From Actinomycetes bacterium (lineage in GTDB: Bacteria; Actinomycetota; Acidimicrobiia; Acidimicrobiales; Palsa-688), in contig JAKBAM010000013.1 of assembly GCA_021809105.1 (NCBI GenBank), positions 1 to 64,000 of the forward strand: a stretch of DNA of 64,000 nt. The letters run 5' to 3'. The notes beneath the pieces are model-generated. The model did not search any database. It was not told the DNA's origin and saw only the letters and a list, made by a program, of their open reading frames with translations. Shown here piece by piece: positions 18,443 to 25,826 of the stretch. How positions within the stretch are numbered: the stretch's first letter is position 1; each line of letters opens with the position of its first letter. Both the position numbers and the translations under genes were made by a program.

Positions 18443-18679
18443 CTAGGCGCTGCCGTCGGCCATGGCGTCGATGGCGCCGGCAATCGGGCGTTTCAAGATC
18501 AGTTGATCGGCGACCGCTGTCACGAGCTCCCACCCGTCGTTCCCCAGTCGATTGAGGAGCAGGGTGAGGTCGTGTCCCTCGGGTAGCCCTTTTTTCCGAG
18601 GCTCCTCCGGTTCCAGGTCCGACACGAACCAGCCTGAGCCGATCCGCCTACTGGCGGTGATGTATTGCCACTTTGCCAC
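18443..18679 (-). CDS. DUF4177-like small protein
   Basis: 78 residues. The pattern of an N-terminal WQYIT strand, a middle helix LTLLLNRLGNDGWELVTAV and a closing strand QLILKRP matches the small DUF4177 alpha/beta family. Cytoplasmic, no known function. Divergent from the NuoF-like gene with 145 bp between starts. Confidence 0.75.
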   Translation of the reverse strand: MAKWQYITASRRIGSGWFVSDLEPEEPRKKGLPEGHDLTLLLNRLGNDGWELVTAVADQLILKRPIAGAIDAMADGSA

Positions 18680-18824
18680 CGTGGCAGCCTTGCATAGGCA
18701 GCCATGCTTCGGCGGTTACCGGTCGGCGCGCGTGGTCGTCCTCACGGGTTACGACCCGCTGCCTGGAGGTTTGCGGCTGCCTCGGGGGATAGTTCTCAGC
18801 GAAATCTCAGTGCTGTCAGAGCCG

Positions 18825-20210
18825 ATGCAGAGGTTGCTCTTCCACTCTGGTTACGTCGAGCCGCCGTCGGCGGCCGCAGCCAGGAGGACGAAGTTGCCTA
18901 CCCCCGTCGCTACCCGTGGGACCCACGAGAACCTTGTCAGGATGACGGCGCCACGCCTCCTCGGCGGCCTGAGCCCCGACGGAGAGGCAGTTGACTTGCG
19001 GACCCACCGGGCCGCCTATGCCGAGCCGCCTATATCCAGGCGAGGGCGCGGCGACGCGGCGATCATCGATGCCGTGGAGGCGGCTGGCCTGCGCGGCAGA
19101 GGCGGGGCCGGGTTCCCGACCGCTCGGAAGATGCGCACCGTGGCCGGCGCGGCGCGCCCTCCAGTGGTGCTCGCCAACGGCACTGAGGGCGAGCCTGCCA
19201 GCGGCAAGGATGCCGTCCTCCTAAGCCGGTTACCGCACTTGGTGATCGACGGGGCACTCTGGGCTGCTGCGGCTGTAGGGGCGGACCGTGTGGTCATCGC
19301 CGTCGACCGGTCGAACGGGGTTGCCGCCGAGGCGGTCGCTCATGCCTTGGCCGAGCGCGAGCGCCACGAACCCTCAGCTGTGGCCATCGAGGTGTCGTGG
19401 ACCCCCCCGCGCTACGTGGCGGGGGAGGAGAGCGCGTTGGTCCAGTTCGTGAACAAGGGAGTGGCCAAGCCTACGGTCGGAGCTGGGCGGCCTTTCCAAC
19501 GCGGCATCGACGGACGCCCGACTCTGGTCCAAAACGTCGAGACCTTGGCCCATGTCGCCCAGATCGCTGCATGGGGGCCCGACTGGTTCCGCCTGGATGG
19601 TACGGCCGGCGAGGCAGGGACGGCCCTCTACACGGTCACCGGCGCCGTCACCCGTCCTGGGATCGTGGAAGCTCCCATGGGAGCAACGACGATGGAGATT
19701 CTCGCCATGGCTGGTGGTCCGAGCGTCCCCCTCCAAGCGGCGCTCGTCGGCGGCTTCTTCGGGGCGTGGGTGCCGACGGAAGCCCTGTGGCGCAGCCACA
19801 CACGCGCCGGACTGGAGCCCTACGGGGCCAGTCCTGGCTGCGGGGTGATCGTCGCCCTCCCGGCCGGCGCCTGCGGACTGTCCGAGACGGCGCGCCTGGT
19901 GGCGTGGTATTCGGCCCAGAGCGCTGGTCAATGCGGGCCATGCGTTCACGGTCTGGCTGACCTCGCCGCCGGCTGCACCGACCTGGCGCACGGCGGCGGT
20001 CCCGGACTCGTCGAACAACTGCGGAGGTGGGGATCGATGATCGAGGGACGAGGTGGCTGCCACCATCCGGACGGAGCTGTCCGCCTGTTGCGGAGCGCTT
20101 TTGCCGTGTTCGCCGACGACGTAGCGGCCCACAGCGCGGGCCGACCGTGTCGGGCTTCGGCCTCCGTCCCATTCATTTACGTCCCGGACGCGGCACACGG
20201 ATGGCGTTGA
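18825..20210 (+). CDS. NuoF-like NADH/FMN flavoprotein (orphan complex I 51-kDa homolog)
   Basis: 461 residues. The NuoF fold is shown by GLRGRGGAGFPTARKM (FMN/NADH site), ANGTEGEPASGKDAVLL, YVAGEESALVQFVNKG and TLVQNVETLAHVA, then an SLBB domain and a C-terminal Fe-S helical domain. In standard NuoF the cluster ligands lie in SCGxCxxC plus a distal Cys; here the block reads SAGQCGPC, so the first Cys is Ala, with other Cys at AAGC and GRGGC. No other complex I genes are near. The next gene, two bases away, is a ferredoxin, so NADH-ferredoxin electron transfer is likely. Start ATG 18825 is chosen; the frame is open further upstream. Confidence 0.83.
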   Translation: MQRLLFHSGYVEPPSAAAARRTKLPTPVATRGTHENLVRMTAPRLLGGLSPDGEAVDLRTHRAAYAEPPISRRGRGDAAIIDAVEAAGLRGRGGAGFPTARKMRTVAGAARPPVVLANGTEGEPASGKDAVLLSRLPHLVIDGALWAAAAVGADRVVIAVDRSNGVAAEAVAHALAERERHEPSAVAIEVSWTPPRYVAGEESALVQFVNKGVAKPTVGAGRPFQRGIDGRPTLVQNVETLAHVAQIAAWGPDWFRLDGTAGEAGTALYTVTGAVTRPGIVEAPMGATTMEILAMAGGPSVPLQAALVGGFFGAWVPTEALWRSHTRAGLEPYGASPGCGVIVALPAGACGLSETARLVAWYSAQSAGQCGPCVHGLADLAAGCTDLAHGGGPGLVEQLRRWGSMIEGRGGCHHPDGAVRLLRSAFAVFADDVAAHSAGRPCRASASVPFIYVPDAAHGWR

Positions 20211-20211
20211 G

Positions 20212-20508
20212 GTGATGCTGGCGCCTCGGGGTCCGGGTGGTCCCGCCACGCCTACAGCGGCACGGTCTCCTCAGAGCGACCGCACGAGCGCCGCCGGCGT
20301 AGCGCCTGGCGGCCAGCGTTTACGGGTCGACATGATCTCTTGCGAGGGTCACGGTGTTTGCGCTGACCTGGTGCCCGAATGGATCGCTCTCGACGACTGG
20401 GGTTACCCGCTCATCCGGGAAGGGGCGGTCCCGGTCCCGCTCCTCGCCCGGGTTCGCTGGGCGGTGAGCAACTGCCCCGCTCTAGCCCTGAGGCTGGCCG
20501 ACACGTAA
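20212..20508 (+). CDS. 3Fe-4S-type ferredoxin
   Basis: 98 residues. Cysteines C44 and C50 (CEGHGVC), PEWIALDDWGYP and C88 followed by Pro match the single-cluster actinobacterial ferredoxins that carry a [3Fe-4S] cluster and often serve P450s. The N-terminal ~35 residues are Pro/Ala-rich and unusual, so the true start may be internal. GTG 20212 and ATG 20215 are adjacent. It follows the NuoF-like gene by one base, suggesting a dedicated NADH:ferredoxin pair. Confidence 0.87.
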   Translation: MMLAPRGPGGPATPTAARSPQSDRTSAAGVAPGGQRLRVDMISCEGHGVCADLVPEWIALDDWGYPLIREGAVPVPLLARVRWAVSNCPALALRLADT

Positions 20509-20644
20509 CAGCCGAGGGGAGGCAGGTAGACCCCCTGGTCAGGCGAGGCCAGCGGCGTCGCGGGCCGGTGACGAGGAGGGCTTCCCCCGGACCCCGGGGC
20601 GGGGATGCTTGAACCGCCGGGGGAGGAGTGGCAGGCTCCACGGG

Positions 20645-20905
20645 ATGGCACTCTCCGATCGCGACCGAGCGATCCTAGATTTCGAGCGCTCCTGGTGGAC
20701 GCAGTCCGGTCCGAAGGAGGAGGCCATACGTAGCGAACTGGGCCTTTCCTCGACGCGCTACTACCAGCTGATCGGTGGCCTGATGGACACCAAGGAAGCC
20801 GAGATCTACGATCCACTGGTGGTGCGCCGCCTCCGTCGGGGTCGCAACCTTCGCCGGCGAGCTCGCTTCGAGGGCCGCTCCGTCGGCGGCCGGCCGGCCC
20901 GTTGA
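20645..20905 (+). CDS. DUF3263 protein
   Basis: 86 residues beginning MALSDRDRAILDFERSWW, the DUF3263 signature of actinobacteria, with an HTH-like middle (IRSELGLSSTRYYQLIGGLMD) and an Arg-rich tail. The HTH appearance and basic tail suggest DNA binding, not proven. Start 20645 is preferred to an in-frame upstream start. Its stop overlaps the TTG start of the LytR_C gene (TTGA), and the DUF3263/LytR_C pair looks like one operon. Confidence 0.88.
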   Translation: MALSDRDRAILDFERSWWTQSGPKEEAIRSELGLSSTRYYQLIGGLMDTKEAEIYDPLVVRRLRRGRNLRRRARFEGRSVGGRPAR

Positions 20906-21456
20906 GCCGGCGTGCGCCTGAGCCCGCCGCTGGGCGAGACGGCGGTACGCAAACCGGCCGGGCCCTCGTGCTCCTCGCCGTGGTGCTCGTCATTGCAGTG
21001 CTTGTGTTGAAGCACGTCGGATCGTCGAAGGCCCCCGCCGTCGCCGGTGGGCCGACCACGACCGCTACCTCGACAGCCGCTGGGCGGGGGGCGAGCACCA
21101 CCACTTCGACCACCATCGCCGCGCTGCCTCCCGGTCAGGTGAAGGTGCTGGTGCTCAACGGGACGCTGGCTGGCAACCTGGCCGGTACCGCAGCCAGGAG
21201 GCTGGCAGCAAGCCCGGGATTCTCCACGCTGGCCCCGGACAACACCACCTCGAAGGTGCTGACCTCCAACGTCTACGCAGCATCCGCCCAGTACGTGCCG
21301 TCGGCGCAGGCCATCGCCGCCCTCTATGGGCTGCCGGCAAGTGCCGTCGTCGACCCGATCCCGACGACTGCGCCGATTCTGGCGTCGGAGCGAGCACTGG
21401 CCAACGTGGTGTTGGTTATCGGGCCGGACATCGCCGGCAAGGTCGCAGCGGGCTGA
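20902..21456 (+). CDS. LytR C-terminal domain (LytR_C) membrane protein
   Basis: 184 residues. A short cytoplasmic N-terminus, one transmembrane helix (about residues 20-37), a Thr/Ser/Ala-rich extracellular linker and a LytR_C domain (VKVLVLNGTLAGNLAGTAARRLA to the end). These domains occur at the end of LytR-CpsA-Psr proteins and as separate anchored proteins in actinobacteria, probably in the cell wall. TTG start overlapping the DUF3263 stop. The stop overlaps the start region of otsB. Confidence 0.86.
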   Translation: MSRRAPEPAAGRDGGTQTGRALVLLAVVLVIAVLVLKHVGSSKAPAVAGGPTTTATSTAAGRGASTTTSTTIAALPPGQVKVLVLNGTLAGNLAGTAARRLAASPGFSTLAPDNTTSKVLTSNVYAASAQYVPSAQAIAALYGLPASAVVDPIPTTAPILASERALANVVLVIGPDIAGKVAAG

Positions 21457-22226
21457 GCACGACGGGGGCGGAGCTGGGCCGCCGGCTGGCTCCGTGGCGC
21501 TCCGAGGGATCGGGAATTCTCACCGATTTCGACGGCACGCTGGCCCCGATCGTCGACGATCCAGATGCCGCCCGGGCGCTGCCGGGGACCGCCGAGGTGC
21601 TCACCGCCCTGGCTGAAAGGCTGTCGGTCGTCGCAGTCGTCTCAGGCCGCCCAGCCGCCTACCTGAGCCGCCAGTTGCCCGCCGCCCACGGCGTCGTGCT
21701 TGCCGGCCTCTACGGTCTAGAGCGGGTAGTGAACGGTCAGGTCGTCGAGAGCGACGAGGCCCGCCGGTGGCGGCCCGCCGTGTCCGAAGTGGCAGACCAG
21801 GCCGCTCGAGAAGCCCCGGGCGGTGTGCTCGTCGAGCGGAAGGGCTCCTCGGTCGCCCTCCACGTCCGGACTGCCCCGGAGTATGCGGGGTGGGTCGAGC
21901 GCTTCGCCGAGGCAGCTGCGGCGCGGACAGGCCTGGTGTCCCACCCGGGTCGCATGTCGGTCGAGCTGCGGCCGCCCGGCGGTGGGGACAAGGGGAGCGT
22001 CGTCGAGGAGCTCGGCGCCCCGCTGCGCCGGGTGGCGTACATCGGTGACGACAGCGGAGATCTACCGGCCTTCGCCGCCCTGGCGCGGCTCCGAGCAGGC
22101 GGATGTACCACGCTTGCCGTGGCGGTCGACAGCGAGGAGGCGCCCCCCGAGCTACTGACCGCCGCCGACGTGGTTGTCTACGGCCCGGCCGATGTCCTCG
22201 AGGCCCTCCGGACACTTCTCCCCTGA
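21453..22226 (+). CDS. otsB: Trehalose-6-phosphate phosphatase OtsB (no canonical start codon)
   Basis: 257 residues if read from CTG 21453. HAD motif I is DFDGT with D25 and D27, SGRP (motif II Ser) and GDDSGDLPAF (motif III/IV) are in place, and the cap segment is typical OtsB. There is no in-frame ATG, GTG or TTG upstream of motif I; the only in-frame ones lie after it. A CTG whose TG is shared with the LytR_C stop (CTGA) is the best-placed candidate. Otherwise a sequencing error or ATT start must be invoked. It converges on otsA with 16 bp between stops, the partner enzyme of the trehalose pathway. Confidence 0.87.
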   Translation: MSTTGAELGRRLAPWRSEGSGILTDFDGTLAPIVDDPDAARALPGTAEVLTALAERLSVVAVVSGRPAAYLSRQLPAAHGVVLAGLYGLERVVNGQVVESDEARRWRPAVSEVADQAAREAPGGVLVERKGSSVALHVRTAPEYAGWVERFAEAAAARTGLVSHPGRMSVELRPPGGGDKGSVVEELGAPLRRVAYIGDDSGDLPAFAALARLRAGGCTTLAVAVDSEEAPPELLTAADVVVYGPADVLEALRTLLP

Positions 22227-22242
22227 GGGGTGATGCGCTGGC

Positions 22243-23643
22243 TCACCTGCGCTCCGCTGCATCCCTCAGCTGATCCCACCACCGCAGCGGTGAACTGTCC
22301 TCGAGCACCTTGACTAGGCGCTCGGCGGCGCCGACGCGTAGGGCGCGCGGGCGATCGAGCCCTGCTGCCATTGCCTCGGCGGTGGCGCTGACATCGAAGG
22401 GGTTGACGCCGAGGACGTGAGGCTCGAGGGCGTCCCAGGCACCGGCTTGCCTGCTCAGAACTACGGTCCCGTGACGATCGTTGACGAGCGGCCCCTCCTG
22501 CGCGACCAGGTTCAGCCCGTCGCGCACCGGGTTGACCAACAAGACGTCGTAGCGACGTAGCGCTGCTACCGATCGGTGGTAACGGTCGTCGGGGTCGAGA
22601 ACGATCGGCGTCCAAGCGTCTGTGCTCCACTTGGAATTCAGCAGGTCGACGACCGTCCGGACCTCCTGGCCGTAGGCCAGATAGTCGCTCAAGCCTTGGC
22701 GGGAGGGGTATACGAAAGCCCCGAACACCACCTTGCCTCGCAGGTCGGGACGGGTTTCGAGCATCTCGTCGAAGGCCCAGAAGCCTCGCAGGATGTTCTT
22801 CGACAGCTCGATGCGATCGACCCGGACGATGAGCTGGCGGTCACCGACGAGGCGCTCCAGCTCGTCGAGCTCCCTCTGGCAGGCGGCTGAGGCGGCCGTG
22901 GCGCGCAGATCCCCGACATCAGCGACAGCAGGGGCCACGAAGGTCGGCGGCGCCGCGTCCGACCCGAGCACCGCACGGCAGCAGTCCGAGAATGCGGACG
23001 CCCACCGCGCGGAGTGGAAGCCGACCGCTCCTGCGCCGGTCATCCCATCCAGTAGCTCGGACGCGGCCTCGTCGGGCAGGACGGCCAGCTCAGAGGGGCC
23101 GCACCACGACGTGTGCACGAACAGCGATGTCCGCAGGTCCGGACGCCGCCCCGCCAACATCCTGCCGACCAGGGCCAGGTGGTAGTCCTGCAGCAGCACT
23201 GTGGCGCCCGGCTCGGCGGTGTCGGCGACGGCGTCGGCGAAAGCGGCGTTGACCGCCCGGTACGACTTCCACGCGTCGCGCCACCACCGGTCGAAACGGG
23301 GGCGGCGAGAAAGGTCCCACAAACCGTGGAGGCAGTACCAGAGCGCCCCGTTGGCCACTACGTCGTAGTAAGCCTGGTATTGGCCGCGGTCGACGAGCAC
23401 GGGGCGCCATCGGAACCCGTCCTCTACTACCGCCCCGCCGTGGGCACCGTTGGTGACGCCCCGAGCGGCTTCCCGGTCGGAGTCGTCGAGGGCGGCTGCA
23501 ACCCAGACGGCGCCGTCTCGCTGAGCTCCCGGTCCTAGGGTGACAACCAAGCCGCCGGCCCCTCGTCTGGCTACGAGTGAGCCGTCGGCGCCGCGAGCGA
23601 ATCCGAGCGGCCCCCGGTTGGAGACCACGACGGGTGAAGGCAT
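22243..23643 (-). CDS. otsA: Trehalose-6-phosphate synthase OtsA (GT20)
   Basis: 466 residues. It couples glucose from UDP- or ADP-glucose to glucose 6-phosphate. N-terminal VVSNRGPLGF, LLQDYHLALV, the Arg/Lys pair in RVDRIELSKNILRG, and NPVRDGLNLVAQE with the Glu for nucleotide ribose are hallmark GT20 features. RGAGGLVVTL provides the GG loop. Convergent with otsB. With the adjacent glycerate kinase and GpgS it suggests a compatible-solute or polysaccharide-precursor locus. Confidence 0.94.
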   Translation of the reverse strand: MPSPVVVSNRGPLGFARGADGSLVARRGAGGLVVTLGPGAQRDGAVWVAAALDDSDREAARGVTNGAHGGAVVEDGFRWRPVLVDRGQYQAYYDVVANGALWYCLHGLWDLSRRPRFDRWWRDAWKSYRAVNAAFADAVADTAEPGATVLLQDYHLALVGRMLAGRRPDLRTSLFVHTSWCGPSELAVLPDEAASELLDGMTGAGAVGFHSARWASAFSDCCRAVLGSDAAPPTFVAPAVADVGDLRATAASAACQRELDELERLVGDRQLIVRVDRIELSKNILRGFWAFDEMLETRPDLRGKVVFGAFVYPSRQGLSDYLAYGQEVRTVVDLLNSKWSTDAWTPIVLDPDDRYHRSVAALRRYDVLLVNPVRDGLNLVAQEGPLVNDRHGTVVLSRQAGAWDALEPHVLGVNPFDVSATAEAMAAGLDRPRALRVGAAERLVKVLEDSSPLRWWDQLRDAAERR

Positions 23644-23747
23644 CGGGCAGGACCCTACTCACCGCTGGCGGGCCAGCGGCACGCCCCCTCGTCCGGGACT
23701 AGAAGCGCTTGGCAACGCGAGGGCGTCGCAGGCGGCACGATGGTCGG

Positions 23748-24728
23748 ATGCATGTGGTCGCAGCACCCGACAAGTACCGCTCGACCGCCACGGCCCGGGA
23801 AGTGGCCAGTGCCATCGCAGAGGCGGCGCACGGGGCCGGGTGGACGTGTGACCAGGTGCCGGTATCCGACGGCGGAGAGGGCTTTCTCGACGTTTTCTCC
23901 GGACGCGTCCGCACCGCTGTGGTTCGCGGACCGCTAGGAGGGCTGGTCGAGGCACCCTGGCGGATGCTCGAAGACGACCGCACGGCAGTGGTGGAGACAG
24001 CGTTGGCGTCGGGATTGAGCCTGGCTGGGGGAGCGGAGGGCAACGATCCGATTGCGGCCGACACCACCGGCACGGGTCAGCTGATCGCCGAAGCGGTGAA
24101 GGCGGGAGCGCGGCGGGTGCTGGTGGGCGTAGGCGGCTCGGCCACGACCGACGGCGGGACGGGTGCGCTGGAGGCATTGGAGCCTCACAGCCGGCTGAGG
24201 GGGGTCGAGATCGTCGTCGCGTGCGATGTCGAGACTCGCTTCCTGGAGGCTGCCTCTGTCTTCGCCCCCCAAAAGGGCGCATCTCCCAAGCAGGTGGCGC
24301 TCCTCACCCGCCGGCTGCAGAGACTCGCCGACCTGTACGGCCCGACGATCACCGAGCGTCCAGGCTCGGGGGCGGCCGGAGGACTGGCAGGCGGCCTGGC
24401 GACCGTGGGAGCCACGCTGGTGTCGGGGTTCGACGTCGTGGCTGACGTGCTCGACTTGGCGGCCTACCTAGAGCAGGCGGACCTGGTGGTCACGGGCGAG
24501 GGCTACCTCGATGAGCAGTCGTTCGCCGGCAAGGTGGTCGGAGGCGTGGTCGCGCTGGCCGCAGAGGTCGGCGTGCCCGTCGTCGTCATCGCGGGAGACG
24601 GTGAAGAGCCCCAGCCGGTGCGTTGGTACAGCTTGGTCGCCCGGGCCGGGACGCAGCGCGCCTGGGCGCAGCCGTTGGATGTGATCGCAGAGCTCGTCGG
24701 CGAGGAGCTGAGGGATCGGGGCAGCTGA
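23748..24728 (+). CDS. Glycerate kinase (GlxK/GarK family)
   Basis: 326 residues. VVAAPDKYRSTATA at the N-terminus, PVSDGGEGFLDVF, TTGTGQLIAEA, LVGVGGSATTDGG and VTGEGYLDEQS are the class I glycerate kinase signature blocks. It phosphorylates glycerate with ATP, usually at C2. The start at ATG 23748 gives MHVVAAPDKY. Position between otsA and gpgS is notable, because GpgS consumes 3-phosphoglycerate, but the phosphate position formed by this enzyme cannot be told from sequence. Confidence 0.93.
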   Translation: MHVVAAPDKYRSTATAREVASAIAEAAHGAGWTCDQVPVSDGGEGFLDVFSGRVRTAVVRGPLGGLVEAPWRMLEDDRTAVVETALASGLSLAGGAEGNDPIAADTTGTGQLIAEAVKAGARRVLVGVGGSATTDGGTGALEALEPHSRLRGVEIVVACDVETRFLEAASVFAPQKGASPKQVALLTRRLQRLADLYGPTITERPGSGAAGGLAGGLATVGATLVSGFDVVADVLDLAAYLEQADLVVTGEGYLDEQSFAGKVVGGVVALAAEVGVPVVVIAGDGEEPQPVRWYSLVARAGTQRAWAQPLDVIAELVGEELRDRGS

Positions 24729-24767
24729 GGGCACGAGAAAGGGAGGTGTTGCCGGCTGGTTTTCGCA

Positions 24768-25664
24768 TCAGGCTGTCTCGAGGCGAGCCGAGATCTCCGC
24801 AAGGGGTGGCCTTTCGCTGAAGCGCAGTGTGAGTGGATCGTTGCCCGGACGCTCCAGGACCACCGGCTGATCGCCGGGTATGAGCCCGGCGCGCTCCATG
24901 CCCAGCTGCCAGATGGCCAAGGACTGAGCGGACAGCTGGCTGAGGGGGCGGTTGCGGTGGATCCGTCGGCCAAGGTCCGCCTGGATGATCGCGTCGCGCC
25001 CGAACCGGGCCGTGATGTCGATAAGCAGCCCCAAGTCCACCCCGTAGCCGCCCACGAACGGGACGGCCTCGAGTACCTCCCGCCGCCCGGCGCATTCGCC
25101 GGCAAGGGGTTGCACCAGCGGTCCGAGGTGTGGGAAGAGCAAGGCGATCAGGGGACGCGCCGTCAGCTCCGTGACTCGACCTCCCTCGCCGTCGCGTCCG
25201 TCGAGAGGCCGGGCGTAGAAGCCCTTGGCGAAAGCCGGCTGGTCGCTGGCCAGCAGCGGCCCCACCACCCCGAGCACGAACTCGGGCCCGAACGATCGGA
25301 TGTCCGCATCGCAGTAGGCGACGATGTCGCCGGAGGTGACATGCAGGCCTCGCCACATGGCCTGACCCTTGCCGTGCTCGGTGCCGTGCTCGGGCAGGAC
25401 GGATGCAGCATCGACCACCTCTGCGCCTGCGGCTTTGGCTACCGCCGCCGTGGCGTCACTCGAACCGTCATCGACGACGACCAGTTCGTCGACGACGTGG
25501 TGGCGCTCCATGAGCTCTTGGCGGATGGTGGCGACGACGGCGCCGATGGTGTCTTCCTCGTCGCGGGCTGGCACGATGACGGAGATCCGCCGGCCTTTGC
25601 GGTCAGCCTCCACCCGCTCCGCGGGGAAGTCGCGGGCAGTGACGGTCCCGGGCACGAGGCGCAT
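24768..25664 (-). CDS. gpgS: Glucosyl-3-phosphoglycerate synthase GpgS (GT81)
   Basis: 298 residues, GT-A fold. ISVIVPARDEEDTIG, VVDDGSSDATA, KGQAMWRGL and the metal-binding DAD in YCDADIRSF are present, followed by GFYARP and EPFVGGYGVDLGLL-like sequence (VPFVGGYGVDLGLLIDI). It transfers glucose from UDP-glucose to 3-phosphoglycerate, the first step to glucosylglycerate and to methylglucose lipopolysaccharide in mycobacteria. No GpgP phosphatase gene is recognised next to it. Convergent with glycerate kinase, 39 bp between ends; divergent from the SAM riboswitch/thrC unit. Confidence 0.92.
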   Translation of the reverse strand: MRLVPGTVTARDFPAERVEADRKGRRISVIVPARDEEDTIGAVVATIRQELMERHHVVDELVVVDDGSSDATAAVAKAAGAEVVDAASVLPEHGTEHGKGQAMWRGLHVTSGDIVAYCDADIRSFGPEFVLGVVGPLLASDQPAFAKGFYARPLDGRDGEGGRVTELTARPLIALLFPHLGPLVQPLAGECAGRREVLEAVPFVGGYGVDLGLLIDITARFGRDAIIQADLGRRIHRNRPLSQLSAQSLAIWQLGMERAGLIPGDQPVVLERPGNDPLTLRFSERPPLAEISARLETA

Positions 25665-25715
25665 CCTGCCACGCCTTCCCCGCTTCGCGCGACGCCGTGT
25701 ACGATGGGTACGTCA

Positions 25716-25818
25716 TTCATCAAGAGCGGCTGAGGGACGGGCCCTGCGACGCCGCGGCAACCAGACCAGCTCCGCCATATCGGCGGCTGGGCAAGGTGCC
25801 AATGCCCGGTGCGATGAG
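25716..25818 (+). promoter_or_regulatory. SAM-I (S-box) riboswitch upstream of thrC-like gene
   Basis: Conserved S-box elements appear in order: ATCAAGAGCGGCTGAGGGAC, GGGCCCTG, GCGGCAACC, then AAGGTGCCAATGCC and GATGA. P1 pairs TCATC (25717-25721) with GATGA (25813-25817). The AGGAGG ribosome site (25817-25822) abuts and slightly overlaps the 3' strand of P1, so ligand-stabilised P1 could hide it. Control of translation by S-adenosylmethionine is inferred. Confidence 0.95.
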
Positions 25819-25826
25819 GAGGAAAC

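Noticed and set aside
25716-25818. T-box leader for the threonine synthase gene
   Set aside because: No T-box consensus or specifier loop; the sequence follows the S-box pattern closely.
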